A stretch of DNA of 64,000 nucleotides from Clostridium swellfunianum (GTDB taxonomy: Bacteria > Bacillota > Clostridia > Clostridiales > Clostridiaceae): positions 4,543,735-4,607,734 of the forward strand of contig NZ_JAMOFV010000006.1 of NCBI RefSeq assembly GCF_023656515.1, written 5' to 3'. The notes beneath the pieces were generated by a model. That model was not told where the DNA came from. It worked only from the letters and a program-made list of their open reading frames with translations, and did no database searches. Each line of letters begins with the position of its first letter. Positions within the stretch are counted from its first letter, which is position 1. Shown here in pieces: positions 42,986 through 52,588 of this stretch. The position numbers and the translations under genes were made by a program.

Positions 42986-43576
42986 TTATGGCACTAATCC
43001 TTTGTGATTAAAATTATTGTATGTAAAAACATCTATATTATCGTATCTGTTATTTATTTTATCGCAAAAGGGCTGAGTTATGTAGCTGTCAAATTTAAGA
43101 ATACTGCCTGTAAAGCATAAATTATACTTGCAGTCGTACATGCTCAATCTCCTAACTATTATATCTACCATGTTAAAAAGCTTTTCGGAAGCACTTTTTA
43201 TAATGCTTAAACTAATTCTGTCTCCTTCCTTTGCACACTCTAAAACTTCCTTGCTTAAAGCTAAAATCTTTCTGTCAGTTAACCTTTTGTAATATAAAAT
43301 ATATTTCAATTCCTCCAAACTGTCAATTTTAAGCTGACTTTTAACCTTATCAGTTAATATAGTTTTTCCTCCTAGCATTTCATATTCAGCAATAGCGGCC
43401 TTAATTGCACATAAACCCATATAGTATTCGCTTCCATCCTCCACTATTCTCGAATCCCAGCCTCCAATAGTTATGCTTTGTCCTATGTTGTTTACTCCAA
43501 ATGCATAAGAACATCTGCCTCCAACTAACAAAATCCCAGAATTACTGTCCAGATAATAACGAAACATGTTTTCCAA
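42986..43576 (-). CDS. N-terminally truncated BadF/NagK-like kinase protein
   Basis: The 196 residues align in pattern to the second half of BadF/BadG or N-acetylglucosamine-kinase ASKHA proteins: a GILLVGGRCSYAFGVN stretch like the adenosine motif, then GGWDSRIVEDGSEYYMGLCAIKAA, then the late FTGSIL. The N-terminal ATPase lobe with DGGGTKT is absent, both here and in the 250 nt upstream, and the usual GTGS is GRCS. It still has a TTG start with GGGGG 9 nt upstream and no stops. Either it is a decaying gene or a short protein with a new role. The kinase activity of full-length relatives should not be assumed. Confidence 0.65.
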   Translation of the reverse strand: MENMFRYYLDSNSGILLVGGRCSYAFGVNNIGQSITIGGWDSRIVEDGSEYYMGLCAIKAAIAEYEMLGGKTILTDKVKSQLKIDSLEELKYILYYKRLTDRKILALSKEVLECAKEGDRISLSIIKSASEKLFNMVDIIVRRLSMYDCKYNLCFTGSILKFDSYITQPFCDKINNRYDNIDVFTYNNFNHKGLVP

Positions 43577-43642
43577 TTTTTTATCCCCCGTCCTACATAT
43601 TAAGTAATTTATACTAAATAAATATGATAGGTTTTAGCTTTC

Positions 43643-43673
43643 AATTACAGGTTATTGAATGAGACCTGTAATT
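43643..43673. repeat. Inverted repeat in the divergent spacer before the UPF0173 gene
   Basis: AATTACAGGT and ACCTGTAATT (10 bp, perfect) with an 11-nt loop, between two divergent genes where a terminator is not expected. It is a possible operator or 5' hairpin. Confidence 0.5.
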
Positions 43674-43831
43674 TTAACAGGCAATTAAATAAATATTAAA
43701 ATTTCCAAAATTATCAACATATTTTAATGTTTAACTGTAAGAATTTAATTGCTGCTAAAATAGTTATGTTAAAGGCTTTTAGGATATAATAAAGAATGAA
43801 ATATTTTTTTAAGTTTAAAGGGGTGTTATTT

Positions 43832-44476
43832 ATGGAAATAACCTGGCTTGGTCATTCTTCTTTTTTAATTAAGGATTCAAAGGGAAGAACATTGCTTACA
43901 GACCCATTTGACGACAGTGTAGGATATAAGGTTTTTGAAGGTCATGCTGATGTGGTTACAATAAGCCATCATCATTTTGACCACGATTATATTGAAAAGA
44001 TAACAGGAGACCCAGCTGTACTTGATAAGGTTGGTTTTTTTAATGTATGCGATATAGACATAAAAGGCATACCCTCCTATCACGACAACGTTCAAGGTGC
44101 AAAACGCGGAGAAAATGTAATATATGTTTTCAAAATGGATGATTATAGAATCTGTCACCTTGGAGATTTAGGTCATTTGCTTACAGTTGCTGATGCGGAT
44201 CAAATTGGAGAGATTGATGTGCTCCTAATCCCTGTTGGTGGAAACTACACAATAGACGGAAAGGAAGCTACTGTGGTCTGCAAGCTTCTTAATCCAAAGC
44301 TTGTTATTCCTATGCATTTTAAGACTTCTTCGGTATCTATTCCAATTGAAGGAGCAGAAAACTTTTTAATGCATATGAAAAACGGTGAAAGAATTCACAG
44401 CAACACCTTAAAACTTGAAGGAAAATTAGAAGGTGCAAACCTAGTTAAGGTTTTAGATTTTAATAAAACAAAATAA
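43832..44476 (+). CDS. UPF0173-type metal-dependent hydrolase (MBL fold)
   Basis: I start at ATG 43832 (214 residues, MEITWLGHSS), which matches the usual N-terminus of this family and has AAAGGGGTG upstream. An ATG 12 codons earlier adds only a non-conserved stretch. The SHHHFDHD motif, HLGDLGH and the late PMHFKT are the MBL metal ligands. Relatives include Bacillus YtkL and UlaG-like lactonases, but the substrate is unknown. It stands alone and ends in a good terminator. Confidence 0.85.
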   Translation: MEITWLGHSSFLIKDSKGRTLLTDPFDDSVGYKVFEGHADVVTISHHHFDHDYIEKITGDPAVLDKVGFFNVCDIDIKGIPSYHDNVQGAKRGENVIYVFKMDDYRICHLGDLGHLLTVADADQIGEIDVLLIPVGGNYTIDGKEATVVCKLLNPKLVIPMHFKTSSVSIPIEGAENFLMHMKNGERIHSNTLKLEGKLEGANLVKVLDFNKTK

Positions 44477-44499
44477 TTTGATTTTTCAATGTAAATATA

Positions 44500-44530
44500 C
44501 CCCGCACTTTTTAGATGCGGGGCTTTTTTA
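44500..44530 (+). terminator. Terminator between UPF0173 gene and atoE
   Basis: Stem CCCCGCA / TGCGGGG followed by CTTTTTTA. It may also serve convergent atoE. Confidence 0.88.
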
Positions 44531-44546
44531 TTAATCAATTTTTTGT

Positions 44547-45899
44547 TTATAGGAAGAAGAAAGCTGCAGATACTACTATTCCGGCATAGATTAAATCCAT
44601 TAAGCAGTAGCCCATTATATCTTTTGCACTAAGTCCTGCTATTGCTAGAGCTGGAATAGCCCAGAAAGGCTGAATCATATTTGTCCATGCATCTCCCCAT
44701 GCAATTCCCATAGCAACCTTACCAGCATCTACGCCAATTTGAGCTGCTGCAGGCATCATTATTGGCGCTTGAACTGCCCATTGTCCTCCGCCTGATGGAA
44801 CGAAGAAGTTTATAATTCCTGCGCTTAAGAAAGTAAATAACGGGAAGGTTCTTGGTGTTGAAATAGCAACAAATACATTTGCAATCTCACCTGCAAGACA
44901 AGCTCCTGAAGCATTTGTACCTACCATCATCCCCATGATACCTGCATAGAATGGGAATTGAAGTATAATTCCTGATGCTCCCTTAGCTGCCTCTGTAACA
45001 GCTGCAATAAAACGTCTTGGTGTACCATGAAGCGATATACCTATAAATAGGAATATACCGTTAACAACGTCTAAAGTAAGGTTAAAGCCCTTGGTTATAA
45101 AATAGTAGATAATATAAGTAAAACCCATTGCTGCAACTAATAAAGATATTGTACGGCTATTTTCAAGCTTATCAGCTGGAGTCATCTTTTCCTTTGGAAT
45201 TTCTTCTAATTCTGGTTCTTCTACTAACAATTTTGGATCTATAGTTACTGTTTCTTCTTTCTTAGGCATCATAGCTTTATTAAGTAAAGGAAGTGTAACT
45301 ATTAAAACAATAACAGCTACCAGGTTATATACTGAAAATATAGTTTGGCTGGTTGGTATTGGGCTTGTTATAACTCCTGCAGTAGCCTTTTTAACAGCAT
45401 CTCCACCACCTGCTATTGTAAGCGGTATGGAACCTGAAAGTCCAGCATGCCATACTAAGAATCCTGAATAAGCAGAAGCTATTAAAAGTCTATAATCTAC
45501 ACCCTTAACTTCTTTAGCCAGCTGTTTAGCAAAGATTGCACCAATTATAAGTCCAAAGCCCCAGTTTATCCAGCAGGCGATGGAAGATATTAAGGTAACA
45601 AACACAATTGCCTGACCTGGAGTTTTAGGAATCTTGGCTAATTTTTTTAAGCCTCTCTTGAAGGCTGGTGCATTAGCTAAGGTATTTCCTGTAACTAATA
45701 CTAAAACCATCTGCATTGTAAAGGATAAAAGGCTCCACAACCCATTACTCCAGTGCACTACCATTGCAAGAGGCGATTGTTTAGTAACTATAATTCCTAG
45801 AATAAAGGTTAAAAATGTAAGAAAAATAGCAAATATGAAAGCATCAGGCAAATATTTTTGTACAAGATTTACACAGGCTCTAGTTAATTTTTTAAACAT
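44547..45899 (-). CDS. atoE: Short-chain fatty acid transporter
   Basis: The 450-residue protein has about a dozen helices and the AtoE family patterns INWGFGLIIGAIFAK, WHAGLSGSIPL, INFFVPSGGGQWAVQAP and AWGDAWTNMIQPFWAIP. AtoE imports acetoacetate, butyrate or similar short acids. It is the last gene of a thl-ctfA-ctfB-atoE set on the same strand, with a 145-nt gap holding a hairpin, so its level may be set separately from the enzymes. GGGGG lies about 9 nt before the ATG. Confidence 0.92.
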   Translation of the reverse strand: MFKKLTRACVNLVQKYLPDAFIFAIFLTFLTFILGIIVTKQSPLAMVVHWSNGLWSLLSFTMQMVLVLVTGNTLANAPAFKRGLKKLAKIPKTPGQAIVFVTLISSIACWINWGFGLIIGAIFAKQLAKEVKGVDYRLLIASAYSGFLVWHAGLSGSIPLTIAGGGDAVKKATAGVITSPIPTSQTIFSVYNLVAVIVLIVTLPLLNKAMMPKKEETVTIDPKLLVEEPELEEIPKEKMTPADKLENSRTISLLVAAMGFTYIIYYFITKGFNLTLDVVNGIFLFIGISLHGTPRRFIAAVTEAAKGASGIILQFPFYAGIMGMMVGTNASGACLAGEIANVFVAISTPRTFPLFTFLSAGIINFFVPSGGGQWAVQAPIMMPAAAQIGVDAGKVAMGIAWGDAWTNMIQPFWAIPALAIAGLSAKDIMGYCLMDLIYAGIVVSAAFFFL

Positions 45900-45999
45900 A
45901 TATTTTCCCCCATTTACTTTTTATTTATTAACACTCACTTCTCTTTCTTCCTTTGCTGCTTGGAATATATTATCTTGTGTTAAATTTCAATGATGGGAT

Positions 46000-46023
46000 T
46001 GTGGCAGTTGTCATGCTGCCACA
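46000..46023 (-). other. Hairpin in the ctfB-atoE gap
   Basis: TGTGGCAG and CTGCCACA (8 bp, perfect) around an 8-nt loop, with no T-run. It is probably an mRNA processing or stability element within the operon. Confidence 0.45.
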
Positions 46024-46044
46024 TATAGGCTTTTAACTGTGAAA

Positions 46045-46704
46045 CTAAACTTCTATCTCCTTTAAATCTTCAGCTATAATTAGCTCAGCTCCTGTAGCCT
46101 TCTGAACCTCTTCAACAGTGTACTCAGTATTTATTTCCTTTAATACAAGACCTTTCTCAGTAACCTCCATTACACCCATTTCAGTTATAATTAAGTCCAC
46201 AGTATTTACTGCTGTTAATGGCAGCTTGCACTCCTTAAGTATTTTGTGCGCACCCTTTGCAGTATGGTTCATAGCAACAATAACCTTTTTAGCTCCAGTT
46301 ACAAGATCCATTGCTCCGCCCATACCAGGCACCATCTTTCCTGGCACCATCCAGTTTGCAAGATTTCCCTTTTCATCTACCTCGAGAGCACCAAGTACGG
46401 TTAAGTCTACATGACCACCTCTTATAATTACAAAGGATTCTGCACTATCAAAAAATGCTCCCCCAGGATTTACAGTTGTATAAATTCCACCTGCATTTAC
46501 TAAATAATTATCTTCTTCACCCTTTTTGGGTGCTGGTCCCATTCCAACAAATCCGTTTTCAGACTGAAGAGTTATTTCTATGCCTTCAGGCACATAGTTA
46601 GCAACAAGGGTAGGAAGACCAATACCTAGATTGACAACATCTCCATCCTTAAGTTCCTTAGCAACTCTTTTAGCTATATAGTCTTTTTCTAAGTTTTTAT
46701 CCAT
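46045..46704 (-). CDS. atoA: 3-oxoacid/acetoacetate CoA-transferase subunit B
   Basis: The 219-residue protein shows the catalytic glutamate in [10 protein letters not shown] (E49) and the [13 protein letters not shown] segment. With the alpha subunit it moves CoA between acyl-CoA and acetoacetate or other short acids (AtoDA, CtfAB). It starts 4 nt after the alpha-subunit stop and is coupled to it. With thiolase upstream and AtoE downstream, the set activates imported acids and enters acetoacetyl-CoA metabolism, or runs in reverse for solvent and acid exchange. Confidence 0.93.
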   Translation of the reverse strand: MDKNLEKDYIAKRVAKELKDGDVVNLGIGLPTLVANYVPEGIEITLQSENGFVGMGPAPKKGEEDNYLVNAGGIYTTVNPGGAFFDSAESFVIIRGGHVDLTVLGALEVDEKGNLANWMVPGKMVPGMGGAMDLVTGAKKVIVAMNHTAKGAHKILKECKLPLTAVNTVDLIITEMGVMEVTEKGLVLKEINTEYTVEEVQKATGAELIIAEDLKEIEV

Positions 46705-46707
46705 CTC

Positions 46708-47358
46708 CTACTCCCCCTTTACAATATAATCAACAAATATTCCCGGAGTCATTACATCGTCTGGGTCAATTTGTCCAGGTTCAACTATTTCATCAGCTTC
46801 AACAATTACTAAATCAGCTGCTGTAGCCATTATAGGATTAAAGTTTCTTGTAGCCTTTGCATATCTTATGTTGCCCTTGGTATCAACCTTTGCACCTACA
46901 ATAAGTGCAACATCAGCTTTTAAAGGCTTTTCCAAAAGATATTGTTTTCCATCTACTTCTACAATTGTTTTACCTTCTGCAACTATTGTCCCAATACCTG
47001 TCGGAGTAAGTACACCGCCAAGACCACCACCTGCTGCTCTTATCCTTTCAGCTAATGTTCCTTGTGGTACAAGTTCAACCTCAAGCTCTCCGTAGTTCAT
47101 TTGATTTCCTGTTTCCTTATTTGTACCAATATGTGAAGCTATAACCTTTTTTACTTGCTTGTTTACAATAAGCTTTCCAATCCCAACCTCTGGAAAGGAT
47201 GTATCATTTGCAATCAAAGTAATATCTTTAATACCTTTTTCTATAAGTGCATCAACAAGCTTAAAAGGGTTCTTGCAGCCTAAAAAGCCCCCAAACATTA
47301 TGGTCATCCCGTCTTTAATCATATCCGCAGCTTCTTCAATAGAAATAAGCTTATTCAC
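46708..47358 (-). CDS. atoD: 3-oxoacid/acetoacetate CoA-transferase subunit A
   Basis: I start at GTG 47356-47358 (216 residues, MNKLISIEEA), since GGGAGGGG lies about 6 nt upstream; the upstream open frame overlaps that ribosome site. The GFLGCKNP segment stands where family members have the GGFGLCGxP-like CoA-binding loop. AAGGGLGGVLTPTGIGT (111-127) is also typical of alpha subunits. It forms a heteromer with the next gene product. It follows thiolase by 24 nt. Confidence 0.92.
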   Translation of the reverse strand: MNKLISIEEAADMIKDGMTIMFGGFLGCKNPFKLVDALIEKGIKDITLIANDTSFPEVGIGKLIVNKQVKKVIASHIGTNKETGNQMNYGELEVELVPQGTLAERIRAAGGGLGGVLTPTGIGTIVAEGKTIVEVDGKQYLLEKPLKADVALIVGAKVDTKGNIRYAKATRNFNPIMATAADLVIVEADEIVEPGQIDPDDVMTPGIFVDYIVKGE

Positions 47359-47382
47359 ACGTAACCCCTCCCACAAAAATAT

Positions 47383-48561
47383 CTATCTCTTAATAATTAA
47401 AGCAGTACCTTGTCCTCCACCTATGCACAAAGTAGCAAGGCCTGTTTTAGCATCTCTTTTAATCATTTCATGAATCAAGGTAACTAGTATTCTAGTTCCA
47501 GAACAGCCAATAGGATGTCCGAGCGCTATAGCACCGCCGTTAACGTTTGTTTTTTCAGCCTCAAGCTCTAAATCTTTAACAACTGATAGAGATTGAGCTG
47601 CAAAAGCTTCATTTGCTTCTACCAAATCGATATCCTCAATTGTTAAGTTAGCTTTTCTAAGAGCCTTTCTTGAAGCAGGAACAGGTCCATATCCCATAAA
47701 CTTTGGGTCAACACCTGCAGATGCAAAGGCTGCTATTGTAGCTAAAGGCTTAATTCCTAATTCTTCTGCTTTTTCTTTTGCCATTACAATTACTGCAGCA
47801 GCTCCATCGTTTATTCCTGAAGCATTTCCTGCTGTAACTGTTCCATCCTTCTTAAATGCCGGCTTCAGCTTTGCCAAGCCTTCTATAGTAGAACCAAAGC
47901 GTGGGAACTCATCTGTGTCCACAACTATTGGATTACCTCTTTTCTGTGGTATTTCAATAGGTACTATCTCATCCTTAAATCTTCCGCTTTTTATAGCTTT
48001 TTCAGCTCTTAGCTGGCTTTCCAAAGCAAATTTATCCTGAGCCTCTCTTGTTATATTCCACTGAGCTGCAATGTTTTCTGCAGTTACTCCCATATGATAG
48101 TCATTGAATATATCCCATAGTCCATCATGAACCATTGTATCAACTATAGTTCCATCTCCCATTCTTTGTCCCCATCTTGCCTTAGGCAGAACATAAGGTG
48201 ACGAGCTCATGTTTTCTGTTCCTCCAGCCAGAACAACATCAGCTTCTCCAAGCATTACTGCTTGAGCAGCTAATATAACAGTTTTTAAACCCGAACCACA
48301 AACCTTATTTACAGTCATAGATGGAACTTCTACAGGAATACCTGCCGCAATAGATACCTGCCTTGCAACATTTTGTCCAAGTCCAGCTTGAAGCACATTC
48401 CCAAATATAACTTCATCAATAATTTCAGGCTTTACACCTGCTCTTTTAATAGCTTCCTTTGCTGCTGCAGCTCCCAAAGCAACTGCTGGTACATCTTTAA
48501 AGCTTCCTCCAAAGCTGCCTATAGGTGTTCTAACAGCACTGACAATAACTGCCTCTCTCAT
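47383..48561 (-). CDS. thlA: Acetyl-CoA C-acetyltransferase (thiolase)
   Basis: It condenses or cleaves acetyl-CoA and acetoacetyl-CoA. At 392 residues it has the thiolase signatures: nucleophile C88 in [10 protein letters not shown]349 in GHPIGCSG and C379 in CIGGGQG. It is the first gene of the set and lies just downstream of a sigma-54 promoter. AGGAGG lies 6 nt before the ATG. In clostridia a constitutive thlA serves butyrate synthesis. This copy, under an activator, is more likely the catabolic AtoB-type enzyme. Confidence 0.94.
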   Translation of the reverse strand: MREAVIVSAVRTPIGSFGGSFKDVPAVALGAAAAKEAIKRAGVKPEIIDEVIFGNVLQAGLGQNVARQVSIAAGIPVEVPSMTVNKVCGSGLKTVILAAQAVMLGEADVVLAGGTENMSSSPYVLPKARWGQRMGDGTIVDTMVHDGLWDIFNDYHMGVTAENIAAQWNITREAQDKFALESQLRAEKAIKSGRFKDEIVPIEIPQKRGNPIVVDTDEFPRFGSTIEGLAKLKPAFKKDGTVTAGNASGINDGAAAVIVMAKEKAEELGIKPLATIAAFASAGVDPKFMGYGPVPASRKALRKANLTIEDIDLVEANEAFAAQSLSVVKDLELEAEKTNVNGGAIALGHPIGCSGTRILVTLIHEMIKRDAKTGLATLCIGGGQGTALIIKR

Positions 48562-48614
48562 AAAACATCCTCCTAAAACAAAAATTACTTTATGTTAAAA
48601 TGTCACTTAAATAC

Positions 48615-48633
48615 AAAGCAACTTTCATGCCAA
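48615..48633 (-). promoter_or_regulatory. Sigma-54 (-24/-12) promoter of the thl-ctfAB-atoE operon
   Basis: Minus-strand TTGGCATGAAAGTTGCTTT matches the sigma-54 consensus YTGGCACG-N4-TTGCW with one change (C to T in CAC). It lies 54 nt before thlA, just downstream of the activator gene and its candidate binding sites. Confidence 0.88.
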
Positions 48634-48694
48634 AATAAGGAACCTAGGCTTTACACAGCTTGTTCTAAAAATTAATAAACACAAAAACAAAGAA

Positions 48695-48712
48695 TGTAGA
48701 AATTTTTCTACA
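48695..48712. promoter_or_regulatory. Activator-site palindrome 1
   Basis: TGTAGAA-N4-TTCTACA, extended here to a perfect 34-bp palindrome (48687-48720). Its centre is about 80 bp upstream of the sigma-54 promoter. Confidence 0.75.
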
Positions 48713-48772
48713 TTCTTTGTGTAAACATTTTCACGATAATTGTATAACCTTCTAATACAGCCAAAAATATGT

Positions 48773-48790
48773 TGTAGAAAATATTCTACA
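48773..48790. promoter_or_regulatory. Activator-site palindrome 2
   Basis: The same half-sites TGTAGAA and TTCTACA with a different 4-nt spacer, about 150 bp upstream of the promoter. Confidence 0.75.
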
Positions 48791-48802
48791 GCGTATTTTT
48801 AA

Positions 48803-48820
48803 TGTAGAATATTTTCTACA
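48803..48820. promoter_or_regulatory. Activator-site palindrome 3
   Basis: Third TGTAGAA-N4-TTCTACA, 30 bp from palindrome 2 centre to centre and abutting the activator stop codon. Three sites in tandem are typical of an upstream activating sequence for a sigma-54 activator. Confidence 0.75.
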
Positions 48821-50230
48821 TTAAAAATTCTTTATATCAAATCCATACTGAGTTAGCTTTTTATATAAGGCTGTTCTATGAATTCCAAGACGCTTAGCAG
48901 CTTCTGTTCTGCTTCCATTAGCTAATTTTAAGGCTTCCATTATAGCGCTTATCTCTGCCTTTGCCACTACATCCTTTAAAAGACAAGAATCTTCCCTATA
49001 GTTATTCATAATAAAGCTGCTGCTTATATAGCTTGGCAAATGCTCTAAATTTATATATTCACCTGAAGAAATATTTGCTGCCCTCTCAAGTACATTTCGA
49101 AGCTCCCTCACATTTCCCGGCCAATTATATGAACTTAAGGCGGTCTTTGCCTTATCAGTAACTGTTTTGTTTTCAAACCCCATATTGCTAAATAGATGGT
49201 TTAAAGTGTATTCGCATAAAACAGGTATATCATCAAGCCTGTCCCTTAAAGGAGGAATTTCTATTTCTACAACATTAAGCCTGTAAAACAAGTCACTTCT
49301 AAATCTGCCCTCCTTAACAGCTGTCTGCAAGTCCTCATTTGTACTTGCTATAACTCTCATATCTATTTTTATTCTAGAGCTCCCGCCTATTCTTTCAAAT
49401 TCCCTCTCTTCTAAAACCCTTAAAAGCTTTGATTGCATGTTATAGGGCATGGCACCAATTTCATCAAGCAAAAGAGTGCCTCCATGGGCAAGCTCAAGCT
49501 TGCCAATTTTGCCTTCTTTTTTAGCACCAGTAAAAGCACCACCTTCATAACCAAAAAGCTCTGATTCCAAAAGCTCCTGTGGTATTGCAGCACAATTAAC
49601 TCTTATAAAGGCTGCATGCCTTCTACTGCTTGCGCTGTGAATAGCATGGGCAAAATACTCTTTACCAGTGCCGCTTTCTCCTTGAATTAGTATGGTAGAA
49701 TTTGAGTAAGCAGCTTTTCGAGCAGTCTCTTTAAGCATAAGCATATTTTTATTTTGAGTAATAATATTGTCAAAGGAATATTTAGCATTATGTACTCTGC
49801 TTAACTCTCCTTTATACTTATCAACAGTATTTTCAAGCATTTTCAGCCTTATAGCCAAATCTTTAACTTCCTTAACATCCTTAAACAGCACCGTTCCGAC
49901 AGCACCAATTATTTTGCCATTTTTAATTATGGGAGTTCTGCTGGCAATCATATCCCGCCCTTTAATTCTCTGAACTTCGCAAATTTCTTTTCTGCCTGTC
50001 TTTGCCACTATATGAAGCCTTGTATTTTCAATAACCTCCTCTATAGGTTTGCCTAAAACATCTTCTTCTTTTATTCCAAACAGCTTTTCATAGTTCCATT
50101 TAACTATTCGCCCTTCGTTATTAACAAGCACAATCCCCTGATAAGCATTATCTAAAATATCCTTCATAGACTCCAATACAGTTTTTAGTTCATTAATCTG
50201 ATGATTTACATCTTCTGTCTTCCGCTCCAT
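48821..50230 (-). CDS. Sigma-54-dependent activator (PAS-AAA+-Fis HTH)
   Basis: The 469-residue protein has a coiled N-terminus, a PAS sensor domain (about 20-120), a second coiled segment, the AAA+ domain with GESGTGK (184-190) and GAFTGA (231-236), and a C-terminal Fis-type helix-turn-helix with EAAKRLGIHRTALYKKL. GAFTGA contacts sigma-54, so it is competent for activation. It has no receiver domain, so the PAS domain, not a kinase, should take the signal. It lies immediately upstream of the sigma-54 promoter it probably drives and next to three palindromes that fit its HTH. Confidence 0.92.
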   Translation of the reverse strand: MERKTEDVNHQINELKTVLESMKDILDNAYQGIVLVNNEGRIVKWNYEKLFGIKEEDVLGKPIEEVIENTRLHIVAKTGRKEICEVQRIKGRDMIASRTPIIKNGKIIGAVGTVLFKDVKEVKDLAIRLKMLENTVDKYKGELSRVHNAKYSFDNIITQNKNMLMLKETARKAAYSNSTILIQGESGTGKEYFAHAIHSASSRRHAAFIRVNCAAIPQELLESELFGYEGGAFTGAKKEGKIGKLELAHGGTLLLDEIGAMPYNMQSKLLRVLEEREFERIGGSSRIKIDMRVIASTNEDLQTAVKEGRFRSDLFYRLNVVEIEIPPLRDRLDDIPVLCEYTLNHLFSNMGFENKTVTDKAKTALSSYNWPGNVRELRNVLERAANISSGEYINLEHLPSYISSSFIMNNYREDSCLLKDVVAKAEISAIMEALKLANGSRTEAAKRLGIHRTALYKKLTQYGFDIKNF

Positions 50231-50304
50231 TATATCCCCCCCATAAATATATTATGATGGAGTTTTAATCTCATTGCAAGGGGACACTAACTAACCTTTA
50301 GCTG

Positions 50305-50340
50305 AAAAAAAACGGCGGTGGAAACCTACCACTGCCGCTT
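50305..50340 (-). terminator. Terminator of the chemoreceptor gene
   Basis: AGCGGCAGTGG pairs with CCACCGCCGTT (one mismatch and one bulge) and is followed on the minus strand by eight T. Confidence 0.82.
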
Positions 50341-50348
50341 TAATATTT

Positions 50349-52358
50349 TTATTTTATTTTAAATTTGCTAACCCCTGCTCTAAGCTTTTCAGAAAGGCTT
50401 TGAAGTGCTTCCACATAATTGGTTACTTCCTGCATAGTTGCATTTATCTGCTGTGCTGAAGCTGAAACCTCTTCTGTTGCTGAAGCTGTTTCCTCTGAAA
50501 TTGATGATATGTTTTCAATTTGGCCAACAACTTTTTGTTTTCCTGAAGCTATAACTTCAGTATCCTTCTTGATTCCTTCAATTCTCTGTGCTAAAACTGC
50601 TATTGCAGAAATTATTTCCTTGAAAATCTCCTGGGTTTCTTGTACAGCCTTCTCCTGATCCTTAACAGTTATTTCTGTTTCGCTCATAGCTGCTACTGCT
50701 GTAGAAGATTTTGATTTTATAGTTTCAACTATTTTCTTAATCTCTTCAGTAGATTTCTTTGATTGCTCAGCAAGCTTTCTAATCTCATCAGCAACAACGG
50801 CAAAGCCTCTTCCTGCCTCCCCTGCCCTTGCAGCTTCTATAGAAGCATTTAAGGATAAAAGATTAGTTTGCTCAGTGATTTGAGAAATAGCATCCGATAT
50901 TGTATTTATCTGCTCAGTGCTTGAATTCATATCTACTACAATTTCACTAACCTGAGCGGTTGATTTTTTTGTTTTATCAGACTTCTCACCTAACATCTGC
51001 ACCATCTCTAAGCCTTTTGAGCTAAGCTTCTGAGTTTCCCCGGAAATAGAAGCAATTTCCTCTGTAGAAACAGTTATTTTATCCATTCCTTGAGATAAAT
51101 CATTAATCTCCACTGCTCCATCTTGGGAGCTTTGTGCTGTTTGTGTAGCACCCTGAGCTATTTCATCTATTGCATGAGATACTTGTTCAATAGATGCATT
51201 AGTTTCCTCCGCCATGCTGGCAAGGCTTACGGAAGTCTCAAAAACAGTTTCAGAGGATTGTTCTACCTCAAACATAAGCTGTGCAATATTTTTAATCATT
51301 GAATTAAAATTATTACCCAAGCTTCCAAATTCATCTTTATCTGTAATATCTACAGTAACGGTTAAATTCCCCTCAGCAGCCTCGCTGAAAGCTCCATTTA
51401 GCTTGCGTGCATTATCAGACATCTTCTTGCTTAAAATATATGCAAGTAATATAGCCACTACTGCAACTGATAAAGTCACCACTAATAAAAGAATACCTAT
51501 AGCCTCTACATCCTTGCTTATCTCCGAATCCTCCATTAAAGCTATAAGCTTCCACCCAGCTACCTTATTAGTAACATATGTAGCGTATTCTTTTTTCCCA
51601 TCTGCATCATATTCTGAAAAGCCACTTTCGTTTGCCTTTATGTTAGACCAAATATTTAAATTATCGGCTATATTACTTCCAATTTTGTTGCTATCTGGGT
51701 GAGATAAAACTATACCACTACTGTCTACTATAAAAACATAGCCCTTTTCTCCAACTTTAATATTTGATAATTCTTCAGATATAGCTTCAAGAGAAATATT
51801 CATGGAAACTACACCAACAACTTTTCCATCTTTTTCAACAGCCTTTGAAATAGACACCACTAGTTTTCCAGTTCTAGCATCTTTAAATGGCTGAGATACA
51901 GTAATCTTTCCTTTATTATTAATAGCTGATCCATACCAGGGTCTTGTTTTATGGTTAAAATCTTTTCCCATATCGCCATCAGGATAAATAACAAATCTTC
52001 CATCTTCAGTTCCAAAGTATGCACTAAAAATGTCCTTATCACTTTCAGCTATATCCTTTAATAGAGACTTAGCAAAATTGATCTTTTCACCCTCAGTCTC
52101 TACTTGAGTAAAGTCACCATTGTTAGAAAGCATTGTAACTAAATTGCTAAATGCTTCAATATGTTTATCTAGTCCTCTGCTCACTTCTCCAAGAGTCTGC
52201 GTGCTTGTTACTTCAAATTTGCGCTCTAAAATTCCCTTTGCCTTGAAGTAAACTGATATTCCAAGAACTAACAAAGGTATTAGACAAATTGCCATAAAGT
52301 TTACAATAAGCTTACTCCTAATACTTCTCAATTTAAGTTTGTCGAAAATTCCTTTCAT
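50349..52358 (-). CDS. Methyl-accepting chemotaxis protein with dCache sensor
   Basis: The 669-residue protein has TM1 (about 17-35), an extracellular double-Cache domain (about 40-280), TM2 (about 288-308), a HAMP domain, and a cytoplasmic signalling domain ending in FKIK. The receptor tip carries the conserved [20 protein letters not shown]-type hairpin that binds CheW and CheA. dCache sensors commonly bind amino acids or carboxylates. The gene is alone between the activator and the sugar operon, so its attractant is unknown, although a short organic acid would fit the neighbourhood. Confidence 0.92.
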   Translation of the reverse strand: MKGIFDKLKLRSIRSKLIVNFMAICLIPLLVLGISVYFKAKGILERKFEVTSTQTLGEVSRGLDKHIEAFSNLVTMLSNNGDFTQVETEGEKINFAKSLLKDIAESDKDIFSAYFGTEDGRFVIYPDGDMGKDFNHKTRPWYGSAINNKGKITVSQPFKDARTGKLVVSISKAVEKDGKVVGVVSMNISLEAISEELSNIKVGEKGYVFIVDSSGIVLSHPDSNKIGSNIADNLNIWSNIKANESGFSEYDADGKKEYATYVTNKVAGWKLIALMEDSEISKDVEAIGILLLVVTLSVAVVAILLAYILSKKMSDNARKLNGAFSEAAEGNLTVTVDITDKDEFGSLGNNFNSMIKNIAQLMFEVEQSSETVFETSVSLASMAEETNASIEQVSHAIDEIAQGATQTAQSSQDGAVEINDLSQGMDKITVSTEEIASISGETQKLSSKGLEMVQMLGEKSDKTKKSTAQVSEIVVDMNSSTEQINTISDAISQITEQTNLLSLNASIEAARAGEAGRGFAVVADEIRKLAEQSKKSTEEIKKIVETIKSKSSTAVAAMSETEITVKDQEKAVQETQEIFKEIISAIAVLAQRIEGIKKDTEVIASGKQKVVGQIENISSISEETASATEEVSASAQQINATMQEVTNYVEALQSLSEKLRAGVSKFKIK

Positions 52359-52515
52359 AAAAACCCCTCCATGTCGAAATTTGTATTATCATACTTATTT
52401 ATCGGGAGGTTTTACCTGTACTTAACTAAATTTCATGATAAATAAAACATTTATTTTTATAAACATGTAGTGAAATTTTGCTTTTTATAAATGTCACATT
52501 ATATTTCTCATAAGT

Positions 52516-52547
52516 AAAAATTCCCTCAAACTATTAGTTTGAGGGAA
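52516..52547 (-). terminator. Terminator of the PTS/GH operon
   Basis: Perfect 12-bp stem TTCCCTCAAACT / AGTTTGAGGGAA with a 3-nt loop, followed on the minus strand by TTTTT. Confidence 0.92.
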
Positions 52548-52588
52548 AATAAAATCGATTCATTATTTACGTAAAAAAACTTTATATT

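Noticed and set aside
48687-48720. Long palindrome after the sigma-54 activator gene as its terminator
   Set aside because: It is over 100 nt past the stop and shares its core with two other palindromes at regular positions before a sigma-54 promoter, so activator binding explains it better.
51214-51702. 162-codon plus-strand frame inside the chemoreceptor gene
   Set aside because: It is antisense to the HAMP and Cache coding region, has no start signal, and is a low-complexity Ser-rich translation typical of shadows.
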